Assembly: GCA_039908535.1 (NCBI GenBank)
Contig: JAMOAW010000072.1
Location: forward strand, 1-27,485
Direction of reading: 5' to 3'
Origin: JAMOAW01 sp039908535
Lineage (GTDB): Bacteria; Pseudomonadota; Magnetococcia; Magnetococcales; JADFZT01
Length of the DNA: 27,485 bases
Both the position numbers and the translations under genes were made by a program. Positions 1-8,395 of the stretch are shown here, one piece after another; the stretch's first letter is position 1, and every line of letters starts with the position of its first letter. The notes under the pieces were generated by a model. The model saw only the letters and a list, made by a program, of their open reading frames with translations. It ran no database searches and was not told the DNA's origin.

Positions 1-1
1 T

Positions 2-139
2 GAAAATGGTGACATAGCGAACTATATAGACAAAAAATTTAGGCTTCTCAATACTGTCAGAAAAGGTGGTAGAAAAAATATGCTCAAAAAACGGAAAATG
101 AACACAAAAAAGAAACAAATCATAAAATTTTCCGCTTAA
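2..139 (+). CDS. 3' end of an unrecognised Lys-rich ORF (partial)
   Basis: A reading frame is open from the window edge to a TAA at 137-139 and gives 45 residues. It begins ENGDIANYIDKKFRLLNTVR and then becomes very rich in Lys and Arg, ending KFSA. The first 20 residues look like ordinary protein, while the basic, AT-rich tail could be real or could be chance translation of A-rich DNA. No family is recognised. If real, it is the C-terminus of a gene starting left of the window. Nothing in the window supports a function. Confidence 0.3.
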   Translation, partial: ENGDIANYIDKKFRLLNTVRKGGRKNMLKKRKMNTKKKQIIKFSA

Positions 140-411
140 AATGCATTTTTTGACTCTAAAACGCCTATGGGGTCTATTTTTGTCTTTTTAACTGAGCGGC
201 TTAATTTTGCAATTTCCTCCATGGTTTAGATAGGGAAAAGATTTTTAATTGGAGTATCGTTTATGCCTTGTTGACTTTTTGATCTCTATTGTGTATTAAA
301 ATTAACGTAGGCAAGAAGATTGTCCTAATTTTATTGACCTTGAATCCGCTGGCAGTACCAAAATGTTTAGGAATGGTGTTGGCGGGCCTAATCAGTCCGA
401 GAGGGTGTTTT
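140..411. other. Non-coding AT-rich region upstream of tpiA
   Basis: This 272-base spacer has no convincing gene. It contains A/T runs, a trivial three-codon ORF at 262-273 behind a GGAG at 251-254, and the tpiA promoter candidate at 271-299. The tpiA frame stays open upstream to a TTG at 289, but that extension resembles no TIM N-terminus and overlaps the proposed promoter, so it is left non-coding. Confidence 0.5.
271..299 (+). promoter_or_regulatory. Candidate sigma-70 promoter for tpiA
   Basis: TTGACT at 271-276 (5 of 6 to the -35 consensus) and TATTAA at 294-299 (4 of 6 to the -10 consensus) are separated by exactly 17 bases. Transcription would start near 306, giving a leader of about 105 bases before the chosen tpiA start. 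It is an unverified consensus match. Confidence 0.35.
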
Positions 412-1191
412 ATGCGACGGCGTGAGATAATAGTCGGCAACTGGAAGATGAACGGATTGGTAGAGAGTGCACTGGATCTCGCACGTGAAATTCGTCAGGG
501 ACTGAAAGAACGGGAAGATAAAAGGCTTTTATGTGAGGTGGTGATTTGTCCACCCGCGACAGCACTGTATGCGGTGAATCAAAATATGGGGGGATTTTCA
601 TCGCTCAAGTTGGGGGCACAGGATATGTCCCAACACCCAAATGGGGCCTATACGGGTGAAGTAGCGGGGTTGATGTTGCGTGATGTCGGGTGTCGATATG
701 TTATCTTAGGTCATTCGGAGCGTCGGCAACTACATGGTGAAACAGACGATAGGGTGGCTGCCAAGGTCTCTGCGGCCTTTCGTGATGGATTGGTTCCAAT
801 TGTTTGCTTGGGTGAAACATTGGAGGAGCGTCAACAAGGACGCACCTTTGATGTGGTACGTCGTCAGTTGGATGTGGTTTTAGAGGAGCTTAAAGAGCCA
901 CGGAATCGGCAACAATTGGTTGTCGCCTATGAACCCGTTTGGGCCATTGGCACGGGCTTGAATGCCACCCCTGAGCAGGCCCAAGAGGTGCATGGTTTTT
1001 TGCGCACTCACCTAAATACCCATTTAGGGTCAGACATTGGTCAACGCATTCGGATTATCTATGGTGGCTCTATGAAACCAAGCAATGCCGCTTCTTTGTT
1101 GTTACAAGAAGATGTTGATGGTGGTTTGATAGGGGGTGCCTCTTTACGAGCGGTTGATTTTTTAGGGATTATTGATGCACTTCCTAATTGA
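412..1191 (+). CDS. tpiA: Triosephosphate isomerase
   Basis: The enzyme interconverts dihydroxyacetone phosphate and glyceraldehyde 3-phosphate in glycolysis and gluconeogenesis, in the cytoplasm. The 259-residue product is the usual TIM length. Visible signatures are GNWKMN with catalytic Lys12, GHSERR with His101, AYEPVWAIGTG with catalytic Glu174, and the phosphate-binding IIYGGSMKPSNA near the C-terminus. The ATG at 412 was chosen because homologues begin just before the RREIIVGNWKMN segment and an AGAGGG lies about seven bases upstream. An in-frame ATG at 373 and TTG at 289 add sequence unlike the family. The last codons and the stop lie inside a 16-bp tandem repeat. secG follows after 83 bases, a common tpiA-secG order in proteobacteria. 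Confidence 0.96.
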   Translation: MRRREIIVGNWKMNGLVESALDLAREIRQGLKEREDKRLLCEVVICPPATALYAVNQNMGGFSSLKLGAQDMSQHPNGAYTGEVAGLMLRDVGCRYVILGHSERRQLHGETDDRVAAKVSAAFRDGLVPIVCLGETLEERQQGRTFDVVRRQLDVVLEELKEPRNRQQLVVAYEPVWAIGTGLNATPEQAQEVHGFLRTHLNTHLGSDIGQRIRIIYGGSMKPSNAASLLLQEDVDGGLIGGASLRAVDFLGIIDALPN

Positions 1192-1218
1192 TGCACTTCC
1201 TAATTGATGCACTTGCTT
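1171..1218. repeat. 16-bp tandem repeat, three copies, across the tpiA stop codon
   Basis: The unit ATTGATGCACTTCCTA occurs at 1171-1186 and 1187-1202, with a third copy at 1203-1218 that matches its first 12 bases and diverges at the end. The first copy encodes the last residues of TpiA (IDALPN) and the TGA falls where copy two begins. Because 16 is not a multiple of three, each copy is read in a different frame, and later copies are non-coding. Confidence 0.85.
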
Positions 1219-1274
1219 CTGACATTATCCTCTAATGAATCAAATGTGTTGAATATTTATTTGGAGTTTTTTCA

Positions 1275-1757
1275 ATGACCCTGATTATTACCGTGATTCA
1301 CATTTTGGTTTCTCTCTCGCTTATTTTTGTTGTTTTGTTACAGAGAGGCAGTGGTGCGGATATGGGGGCGGCCTTTGGTGGCAGTTCTCAAAATTTATTT
1401 GGTGCGCGTGGCTCTGGAAGTTTTCTTGGAAAAATGACGGCTGGTTTGGCGACGGTCTTTATGATCACCAGTTTATCGTTGGCCTTTTTTACCAATCAGT
1501 CCCCCACGACATCGGTGATGGATCAAAAGGTGGCAAAACCAGTAGACAATGGATCGCCTGCGGTGGTGGACCAGGCGGCATCGGAATCTAAGCCAGCAGT
1601 GACCCAGGTAGAAACTAAATCAGGTGAGCCCCCTTCCTCAGCAGATGCCGTACCACAGTCTGCTCATAAATTGGGTGAGCAAGCAAAACCCATTCCTGCG
1701 GCTCCCTCTATGCCAAAAGGGGATGCCATTCCGTTGGTGCCGAAGTCTGGAAAGTAA
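1275..1757 (+). CDS. secG: Protein translocase subunit SecG
   Basis: SecG is the accessory inner-membrane subunit of SecYEG and assists SecA-driven export. The 160-residue product starts at an ATG behind GGAG (1263-1266). It shows the family layout: a first transmembrane helix at about residues 3-22, the conserved VLLQRGSGADMGAAFGG loop, a Gly/Ser-rich FGARGSGSFL segment, and a second helix at about 52-72. Residues after about 80 form a Pro/Ala/Ser/Lys-rich tail with no visible domain; such tails are common in proteobacterial SecG and vary in sequence. It follows tpiA, in a frequently conserved pair. No terminator is obvious in the 124 bases downstream. Confidence 0.95.
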   Translation: MTLIITVIHILVSLSLIFVVLLQRGSGADMGAAFGGSSQNLFGARGSGSFLGKMTAGLATVFMITSLSLAFFTNQSPTTSVMDQKVAKPVDNGSPAVVDQAASESKPAVTQVETKSGEPPSSADAVPQSAHKLGEQAKPIPAAPSMPKGDAIPLVPKSGK

Positions 1758-1834
1758 GCCGTTTTTTGATTAAAGTGAATTTACTCCAGCAGTACGTTGA
1801 TTTGGATCTGTTGGGTGTTTTTTCACGTTTAAGA

Positions 1835-1862
1835 TTGTCCAGCGGCTTCGAAGTGTTATAAA
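1835..1862 (+). promoter_or_regulatory. Candidate promoter for the giant PilZ gene
   Basis: TTGTCC at 1835-1840 and TATAAA at 1857-1862 are 16 bases apart. The -10 is a 5-of-6 match and the -35 is weaker. Transcription would begin about 12-14 bases before the ATG at 1882, so the leader would be very short. A weak AGGA (1867-1870) is the only ribosome-binding candidate. Confidence 0.25.
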
Positions 1863-1881
1863 TGATAGGACCGCGCTAAGG

Positions 1882-4800
1882 ATGCCAAATTTAAAACAAC
1901 AGGACAATATTCCAGCTTTATTTGCTACTTATGGAACAATAGTTTCGGATTTTTTTTCTTCAGATTGTGCCATTGATGAACCGATTAAGCCTTTTATTCA
2001 TGAAAAAATGTCATGTAGGGCATCTATTGCGGCACAATTTGATTCTTCAATTTTGGATACCAAACTTGCAGCGCGACTGAAAAGTTGTCAAGAGCATGTC
2101 AATCATTTGCGTCGTCAGTTGGCTAATGTCGAGAAAAGAGACCCCCGGTCGGTAGCTTCTGATAATGAGGCGCAACTTCTTCAGATTCAACTCAATGCCT
2201 TTCGAAAAGCTCTGGAAACTGGTAAAGAATCGGCCTTATCAGAGAATGCTTTTTATAAACTCACGATCCTCGTTTATCATCTTAATTTAGAAATCATCAA
2301 AAATTATTTTATCTTTCTGCAAAGCAATCAGACGTTAGAATTGCCACAAATTTTACGAATATTGCCCACGCATCGGCAGATATGGGGTCGATCCTTGGTT
2401 GGTGCGAACTATTTTTTGGGGAATATTGGGCAGACGCTGATTAAGTGGCTCTCATCTTTTAAATTTCCATTGGGTATTTTTCTTTTTTGTGGCTCCACCA
2501 TGACGACGGCCAAAGGGGTCATTGATCTTTTCCAGACGGAAGCGTTTATCGACCTCTTTGGCAGTGGCCTATCTGGGGCTGAGAATGAAGATACGCGGTT
2601 GTTGATATCCATATTGACTGGATTTATGCTCTCTTCGGCCATTTTAGATTTTAAGGGTCGTATTTTTTTGGGGATAGCGGAAGCTGGGAGGTTTTTTCAA
2701 GGGATTAAAGATGCGTTTGCATGGAATCCGCGTTGGTTTGTGATTGCTCTACTGTTGACTGGCCTTTCTATTAAAACCAACTATGATGGTATTGTGCTTC
2801 TTTTGTCGCAAAAGGGTGATCTTGCCAATCAGATGATGACCATTCAAAACCGTGTTTATAAGGCTCTTGGTGCGGATGAGACGGCGGATGCCAGTCGTTT
2901 GGAATCTTTGCATGACCTACAGGCCGCTTTAGCGCACACATCGACCTTAATTGATGAACAATTTGCCCAAATTCCTAACGATGAAGTCTCTGGAGCCGCC
3001 TCCAGTGGCGATGCGCGAAAGGGACCGCGTTATTGGGGAAAATATTATATTGTTTATGGGGGCTATAAGTTTGGCTCAACCGATGTTAATTCTGCGATAA
3101 ATCATCAATTATCCAAAGAAATTGATCGTATGTTGTTGGATTCTAAGCAGAATTTTAATGTATCCTTGTCAGATAAAATCAAAGACATTCGCAGTCGTTA
3201 TGAGAACAATCTTGCTAAAACACAAAAAAATATTGAAAAAAATTTGGCGATATTAGCCAAAACATTGAGTATGGGAGATTTTACACCCGAAGAAATTTGG
3301 CGTGTTTTTTCAATTGAATCTTTTCACATTAATAACTATGTTCAGGAGATCGTGCGTTTATTAGAAATGAATAAACGTGCTTATGAACAAACGGCAAACC
3401 AATTAAATCAATTAATTGAAGATCATATTCAGTTGTTGCGGAAAGTGGATAAAGCGGGGGTTTCCAAAGAGAGTACCTATCATATTTCGACTCATATTGA
3501 GATTCCAAAGATTGAAGCCATTGATGAATTGCGCAAAGGGGGGATTCCTATGGCCCAAAGAAAGAATCTCGATCAATTGCGTGAGTCATTGTTAGCGAGT
3601 TATGGGGTGGTTTTAGGTGGTTCTATTTTAACGTTTATTTTAATTTTATCTGTTGGTATGGACTTGGCAGATCCGTTTGTTTACGGTTACATGACGGCTC
3701 GTTGGGGGCGGAGGGATCGAGCCCGTTTTGCAGGATATCTGGAACGACTACAGGAGTGGGAAAATCAGTTTATTCACGCCACGCAAAAATTTTTTGATAC
3801 CTCGTTGATTCGTCTTGTTTTACCTGGTTTGGAGTTTCCACAAGAGCCAGGTATTCGCAATGCGTTTTATATGCTTTTGGAGGAGATGGACCCGATTGTC
3901 AAAGATCAAGCAGAGCAAATGTGGGTGCTTAAGGCACGTTATTGGTTTATCGAGTTATTCGTAACAGCCCGGATTCACGATGTCACGGCTTATAATGCTC
4001 GAGTGCGGCTTATTCATAAAATGGTAGCACATAAAACGAGTTATTTTTCAACCTTGTTGGAAAAAATTTTGCCGGGTTTGGAATTTCAGCGATTTAGCCA
4101 AGAACATTTTCGAGGTTTGCATGAACAGATTATGCAGGGGTTGACGCACAATCGGGAGGCTCTTTCGGCCCATATTGAGGCCATCCAAAAGATAGAAATA
4201 AAAAACGATTTAAACACACCTAAAATGAGAGAGCATGAAATTTCTGATCTCTCAGGAAAATTACAGCACTTTGATTGGAATGTTGGAAGCATTTTGCAAA
4301 AAATTTGGTCATTTTTATGTGTGGGTACTTTAAAACAGCCCATACCGCCATTTAGCTATACGCGTCGACAATGGTTATTGACCATGTCCAATGTGAATCG
4401 TCAATTTGGGGGGCATGTGGACCAATTTTATGCCATGGTTCCCAGTATCAAGGAGATGATTTTTATCATATTGCCGCAAATTAGGGAAGAGATCGTGGAT
4501 CCTCTAGAGGAGGCATTTCAAGCATTTGCCAATCATGTCGCTCTTCGGAGGACGGCGGAGGTAGATCAGCTTTTAGAAGAGTTTAATGGTATTGAAGAGG
4601 GACTTTTAAAGATGTGGGGGCTGTCACAAATTAAGAGCAGCCAAACCGATGAAGAGACCCTCTATTCGATTGCCAGTGAATCTGGTTTGGAGGATATCAT
4701 TGCCAGCATTAAAGATTATGATGGGACGAATAATCCATTAAGAGTACGGATAGAGACTCTTCGCCAAAAACTCACCGATGCCACGGAGCAGATTCGGCAG

Positions 4801-7410
4801 TTGGCCTTGGCGTATAAATTATTATTTGAGACCTTGCCCGAAATTAAAAAGGAATTTTTGGATCCTATAAATACATTGATGTCTGGTTTTGCCAATCCTC
4901 TTCGGTTGGGACAGCAGTTAGGTATTGATCTTTTGCAAGAAGAGTTTTTCAAACTTTATAATCGTCTTAAAGCGGTTTTTGGGCTTTCGGATCAAGCAAA
5001 TAATTTGGATGATTTAAACTCAGAGCAAGCGTTTGTCCAGATGAATTCCGTTCCCGTGCAGATGGCGGAGATCATTCAATTGTTAACTGGGAGTCTGGAG
5101 GGGGGGGGCGATTTTGTGGATCGGGTGAGCGATTTACGTGGTCGTCTTGAACAGGCGTTTTTAAAATTGCAAGCCTTATCTTTAGAGCAGAAGCAAACAT
5201 TTGAATTTGCTCTAAAGATATGGTTAGAAACTTTTCCAGAGCTTAAAAAGCTTTTTTTTGATCCTTTGGACGCGCTGTTGGGCGAATTTTCCAATTCACG
5301 GCAGTTGGAAGATGCATTGGGCATAGATCATTTGCGTCAGGAGTTTTTCAGCCTTCAGGATCGATTGCAGACAGTTTTGGGGATCACTACCAGAGAAGTT
5401 TTTTCAAAAGCCACCGCTTTGACACCCAATATGGAGGAGGTGGTACTATTGCTTACTGGGGAGTTTGATGGGGGGCTACCCTTAGTAGAGCGTATGGCTG
5501 TTTTAAGAAATCAATTAAAAGAGGCGATGATTCGTTTGGAAAAAATTCAAAGCGATTTGGCTCAAATGTTGGTTTCTGGTCGGCAATTGTTGTTTCAAAC
5601 CTTTCCCCAGATGCAACGAAACTATTTGGACCCATTGACAACCCTTATGATTCGTTTTCCCAATGGGCAATGGATGGAACAAATTTTTGGCATTGATCAA
5701 CTTCGGGAGGAGTTTTGGTTTTTGTATGATCGTTTGAAAGCGGCGTTGGGATATGCCGATGAAGTGGTGATTTACTCTGGAACCCCTGAGCAAGAGGAGG
5801 AGGTCGTGCCGCAGGTAGAAGAGTTGGTTCGTTTGTTGAGTAGCGGCAGTAGTGGCACCACTGATTTTCAAAATCGGGTGAATATGTTGGAACATAATCT
5901 TCAAGAATCCTTGGCTTATGTCCAAAGAATGGAATCGGTGATTGAGGAATTATTTGAGATTATTCAGCAGTTGAAGAGCTATTCAGAGGAGATTCGGCAG
6001 ATTTTGACCAAAATAAATTTTCGTGAGATGGAAATGCGCAAACGGGCGTTTCAGTTTCGTGATAAATTATTGTTTTTAGAAGAAAATAGACCTTTATTAG
6101 ATGGCTTGCCAGCTGAGCTTTTGACCATAAAAAAGAGTGTTGATGATTTTATGGTGGATAGAATGGTCATGAAAGAAGAAAATCTGCCCATGCTGCGTGA
6201 TCAGCACCAGCGTATGAAATATGTCTATGAGCGGGTTGTGGCGTGTTTACAAACAATTGAGAAAACGTCCTCTTCGGTCATTCAAGAGGCGTTTTTGGAA
6301 AAGAAGCAATCTTTACTCCCCAAGCCTCGTGTTATTGCCCCTGTGGAGCCAATTGTAAAAAAAGAGTTTTTGGCAGAATCTACTTCAGAAAATTTTTCTA
6401 AATTGGAGGTTTCGCCTATTTTGGTTAAATTTCAGTTTCAGGATGGTTCGTCTATTTATGGCTCTACTCAATCTTTTCACGAGGAGTCTGTACGTGTTGT
6501 GCTGAAACCATTGCAAACACTGCCAGCGGTAGGAACGCGTGGTAGGCTGATTCTGGTGGTTGGCGAGGAGGTAGAGGTGGTAGAGGCCGAGGTGGTTTGG
6601 GCCTCTGGTTTGGAAATGAGGATTCACCCGGTTCAATCCGATGCCTCTTTTGAAAAAGGCTCATCTTCCATGCTTTTTGAAGCAGAGGAGGGGGGGCAAA
6701 CCTTTGCTCAGTGCTCTTTGCCAAGTAACACCATGGATCCTGAACTTGAATATATTCAAGAGGAACTTCTCACAGAGGCGATGGCTTTTCAGGCGCCGAT
6801 ACATACCGCATCGGTCAACATTTCTCCGGAGGGAGTGAATGTTGATCAGGAGGGGGGGCAAAGTGGTAGAGCGTTTGCGATCCACGATAATCATGCGATA
6901 GGGCGTTCTGATTTTGTGCCAAAAAGGGAGATGACGATGGCATTGGTTTCGCAGGAAGCGGAGTTTGATTTTGAGGGGGGGCGTCGGCGCGAGGGTAAAC
7001 GGACCGAGTTTCAGACGCCACTTGTTTTGATCACCGATCAAGGGGAGCGAATTTCCGGCATGACCAAAAATGTGAGTTTGGGTGGGGTGACCTTGATCAC
7101 AAATTCTTTGACACCGCCTTTGAGTTATGGTGATCAAGGGGTTTTTATTATGGATTCCGATATTCAAAAAAGGGAAATTCCCTACGAGGTCGTTTGGAAA
7201 AATGGTAATCAAATAGGTTTGAAAATTCTTTTAGTAGATGAAAAATTCACGGTGAAAAGGGTTGAAAAGAGGGTCTTTCAGTCATCAAATAAGGAAAATG
7301 TGGTCCCGTTTTCTACGACAGTGGGTGGTCAAACGATACTGGGACCAAAATCTACATTTCAAAATCGACTGGAATCTTTTTCTAAAATAAGTTCAAAAAA
7401 ATATTGGTAA
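1882..7410 (+). CDS. Giant membrane protein with tandem repeats and C-terminal PilZ domain
   Basis: This 1842-residue protein matches no named family that I recognise outside its C-terminus. Likely transmembrane helices lie at about residues 195-213, 240-258, 285-303 and 574-594, leaving a 270-residue Lys- and coiled-coil-rich loop between the third and fourth. Residues 840-1370 contain four tandem repeats of 121-133 residues, with the core pattern LPE(I/L)KKxFxDPLxxL followed by LGIDxLxxEFFxLxxRL. Residues 1513-1590 resemble a PilZ-like beta barrel without the binding arginines. Residues 1700-1790 form a second PilZ domain with R1703-xxx-R1707 and NVSLGG at 1730-1735, the c-di-GMP-binding signature. 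Inference: an inner-membrane protein with cytoplasmic c-di-GMP-responsive output. Runs of nine Gs (5100-5108) and several of seven Gs are potential slippage sites. Its stop abuts the convergent STAS gene with no gap. Confidence 0.85.
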   Translation: MPNLKQQDNIPALFATYGTIVSDFFSSDCAIDEPIKPFIHEKMSCRASIAAQFDSSILDTKLAARLKSCQEHVNHLRRQLANVEKRDPRSVASDNEAQLLQIQLNAFRKALETGKESALSENAFYKLTILVYHLNLEIIKNYFIFLQSNQTLELPQILRILPTHRQIWGRSLVGANYFLGNIGQTLIKWLSSFKFPLGIFLFCGSTMTTAKGVIDLFQTEAFIDLFGSGLSGAENEDTRLLISILTGFMLSSAILDFKGRIFLGIAEAGRFFQGIKDAFAWNPRWFVIALLLTGLSIKTNYDGIVLLLSQKGDLANQMMTIQNRVYKALGADETADASRLESLHDLQAALAHTSTLIDEQFAQIPNDEVSGAASSGDARKGPRYWGKYYIVYGGYKFGSTDVNSAINHQLSKEIDRMLLDSKQNFNVSLSDKIKDIRSRYENNLAKTQKNIEKNLAILAKTLSMGDFTPEEIWRVFSIESFHINNYVQEIVRLLEMNKRAYEQTANQLNQLIEDHIQLLRKVDKAGVSKESTYHISTHIEIPKIEAIDELRKGGIPMAQRKNLDQLRESLLASYGVVLGGSILTFILILSVGMDLADPFVYGYMTARWGRRDRARFAGYLERLQEWENQFIHATQKFFDTSLIRLVLPGLEFPQEPGIRNAFYMLLEEMDPIVKDQAEQMWVLKARYWFIELFVTARIHDVTAYNARVRLIHKMVAHKTSYFSTLLEKILPGLEFQRFSQEHFRGLHEQIMQGLTHNREALSAHIEAIQKIEIKNDLNTPKMREHEISDLSGKLQHFDWNVGSILQKIWSFLCVGTLKQPIPPFSYTRRQWLLTMSNVNRQFGGHVDQFYAMVPSIKEMIFIILPQIREEIVDPLEEAFQAFANHVALRRTAEVDQLLEEFNGIEEGLLKMWGLSQIKSSQTDEETLYSIASESGLEDIIASIKDYDGTNNPLRVRIETLRQKLTDATEQIRQLALAYKLLFETLPEIKKEFLDPINTLMSGFANPLRLGQQLGIDLLQEEFFKLYNRLKAVFGLSDQANNLDDLNSEQAFVQMNSVPVQMAEIIQLLTGSLEGGGDFVDRVSDLRGRLEQAFLKLQALSLEQKQTFEFALKIWLETFPELKKLFFDPLDALLGEFSNSRQLEDALGIDHLRQEFFSLQDRLQTVLGITTREVFSKATALTPNMEEVVLLLTGEFDGGLPLVERMAVLRNQLKEAMIRLEKIQSDLAQMLVSGRQLLFQTFPQMQRNYLDPLTTLMIRFPNGQWMEQIFGIDQLREEFWFLYDRLKAALGYADEVVIYSGTPEQEEEVVPQVEELVRLLSSGSSGTTDFQNRVNMLEHNLQESLAYVQRMESVIEELFEIIQQLKSYSEEIRQILTKINFREMEMRKRAFQFRDKLLFLEENRPLLDGLPAELLTIKKSVDDFMVDRMVMKEENLPMLRDQHQRMKYVYERVVACLQTIEKTSSSVIQEAFLEKKQSLLPKPRVIAPVEPIVKKEFLAESTSENFSKLEVSPILVKFQFQDGSSIYGSTQSFHEESVRVVLKPLQTLPAVGTRGRLILVVGEEVEVVEAEVVWASGLEMRIHPVQSDASFEKGSSSMLFEAEEGGQTFAQCSLPSNTMDPELEYIQEELLTEAMAFQAPIHTASVNISPEGVNVDQEGGQSGRAFAIHDNHAIGRSDFVPKREMTMALVSQEAEFDFEGGRRREGKRTEFQTPLVLITDQGERISGMTKNVSLGGVTLITNSLTPPLSYGDQGVFIMDSDIQKREIPYEVVWKNGNQIGLKILLVDEKFTVKRVEKRVFQSSNKENVVPFSTTVGGQTILGPKSTFQNRLESFSKISSKKYW
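4423..5760 (+). repeat. Four tandem ~120-residue protein repeats in the giant PilZ gene
   Basis: The repeat cores begin at codons 4471 (LPQIREEIVDP), 4834 (LPEIKKEFLDP), 5233 (FPELKKLFFDP) and 5602 (FPQMQRNYLDP), giving periods of 121, 133 and 123 residues. Each core is followed by a Phe- and Asn-containing turn and, in copies two to four, by a segment of the type LGID-x2-(R/Q)-x-EF(F/W). The linkers between them carry a (V/I)-x-LLTG-like motif and a leucine-rich amphipathic stretch. The first copy is the most divergent. The repeats are similar in protein but well diverged in DNA, so the duplication is old. Confidence 0.8.
5100..5108 (+). repeat. Run of nine Gs within the giant PilZ gene
   Basis: Nine consecutive Gs encode part of LEGGGD between repeat copies two and three. 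A gain or loss of one base would frameshift and remove the C-terminal PilZ domains. Shorter G7 runs occur in the same gene near 6690-6696, 6850-6857 and 6974-6981. Confidence 0.8.
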
Positions 7411-7698
7411 CTAAATAATTTTAAACATGGTATGAAAATTAGCAAATTGTAGAATTTTGCGAATGTTTGAATTGGCATTCGTCAAGACGATATTGTCTTT
7501 TTCTCCGCCAGAGACTTCACGCAGCATAAGCAGCATTCCCAACGCCGAGCTTTCCATTTTTTCGACATTTTCAAAGTCAAAAGTATAATGGATACCTGGC
7601 GTGTTTTTTGATGTAAATTGTCTAAATTCTTTGCGAATGGCATATCCAAAAGTTTCTGGGAGTTTAACGATTACTTCATTACCTTCGATAGATACCAT
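7411..7698 (-). CDS. STAS-domain protein, anti-sigma-factor antagonist type
   Basis: This small cytoplasmic protein of 95 residues is one STAS domain. Such proteins bind a partner switch kinase or anti-sigma factor and are controlled by phosphorylation of a conserved Ser. The segment VEKMESSALGMLLMLREV (residues 45-62) corresponds to the DSSG phosphorylation loop of SpoIIAA, with Ser51 at the usual acceptor position and Glu in place of Asp. The ATG at 7698 has a good AAGGGGG site about eight bases upstream. The gene lies 40 bases downstream of the hemerythrin gene on the same strand, probably co-transcribed, and its stop codon is directly adjacent to that of the giant PilZ gene. No partner kinase of the RsbW type is visible in the window. 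Confidence 0.85.
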   Translation of the reverse strand: MVSIEGNEVIVKLPETFGYAIRKEFRQFTSKNTPGIHYTFDFENVEKMESSALGMLLMLREVSGGEKDNIVLTNANSNIRKILQFANFHTMFKII

Positions 7699-7738
7699 GA
7701 TAATTTCCCCCTTAATAGGTATTCTTTTAGAGTGTTTT

Positions 7739-8182
7739 TTATTGGATTAAGTAGTCACACAATTTTTTATCTGAATCGGCGATGTGTTGTACGAGCCATT
7801 CATAAAGAAAGGCATGGGTATTTTTGGCAATAATATTTATTTCTTCTTTGTCTGCTGCCATGGTGAATTGGTTGGAAAGGTCGGTGATTTGTTGTTCTAA
7901 CTGTCGGTGTTCATGGGTATGTGCCTCTGAATTTTGATATTTAGAAGCGTGCATCTTTTCTTCTTCATAGTTGAAATGGTTTTTGACATATGAATTGAGA
8001 CCCATATAAATTTCTTTGAGTTCGAAGGAATCGTCTTTTTGGTTGTTCCCTATATTTTTTATGGATTGGGTGAGTTCGTCGAAGAGGACGAATAAAATTT
8101 CATGTTGGAGATCGACGGCAGGATATCCCAGGTGAAATTTTTCTGGCATGGCGGTAAATTGTGGATTCATTTTTTGACTCAT
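7739..8182 (-). CDS. Bacteriohemerythrin
   Basis: A 147-residue single-domain hemerythrin that would bind O2 at a di-iron site in the cytoplasm, for O2 storage, delivery or sensing. The full ligand set can be read: His27 in DLQHEILF, His69 and Glu73 in NHFNYEEE, His88 and His92 in AHTHEH, and His133 and Asp138 in HIADSD. Length and helix layout match the McHr/DcrH-Hr type. The ATG at 8182 lacks a clear Shine-Dalgarno sequence; an alternative in-frame ATG lies four codons in. It is followed on the same strand by the STAS gene. O2 handling fits a host that also reduces N2O under low oxygen, but no direct link is shown. Confidence 0.93.
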   Translation of the reverse strand: MSQKMNPQFTAMPEKFHLGYPAVDLQHEILFVLFDELTQSIKNIGNNQKDDSFELKEIYMGLNSYVKNHFNYEEEKMHASKYQNSEAHTHEHRQLEQQITDLSNQFTMAADKEEINIIAKNTHAFLYEWLVQHIADSDKKLCDYLIQ

Positions 8183-8214
8183 TTGTTTGGATTTGAGTAT
8201 TTATATTTTAATAT

Positions 8215-8244
8215 ATTCTATGCCTAAAAAGGCGGGTGTTACAA
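8215..8244 (-). promoter_or_regulatory. Candidate promoter for the hemerythrin-STAS pair
   Basis: Read on the minus strand, TTGTAA (8244-8239) and TAGAAT (8220-8215) are 18 bases apart; the -10 matches 5 of 6. The spacer contains the perfect small palindrome GCCTAAAAAGGC (8222-8233), which could be an operator or chance. The start would be near 8208, about 25 bases before the ATG. Confidence 0.3.
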
Positions 8245-8325
8245 GTTTAAAATTTTATTCGATGGCCATTAGCAGACCGAATGCCTTGTTGTCTTGTAAT
8301 CATTTTTATGCGATTGTCTAGGAGG

Positions 8326-8348
8326 TACCCCGTTCGGGGTAAATTTTT
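8326..8348 (+). terminator. Small hairpin with T-run upstream of the receiver-kinase gene
   Basis: TACCCC (8326-8331), loop GTTC and GGGGTA (8336-8341) form a perfect 6-bp stem followed by AATTTTT. It lies 55 bases upstream of the kinase start in the divergent spacer. It could be a weak terminator, an attenuator in the kinase leader, or an operator. Confidence 0.3.
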
Positions 8349-8395
8349 ACACCTGAACTTGATCGTTTTTTTGTTGCAATCATATGGAGTATTCA

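Noticed and set aside
6661..7212. A 183-codon minus-strand frame inside the giant PilZ gene
   Set aside because: The plus-strand frame here encodes the recognisable PilZ domain; the antisense translation has no domain or start signal.
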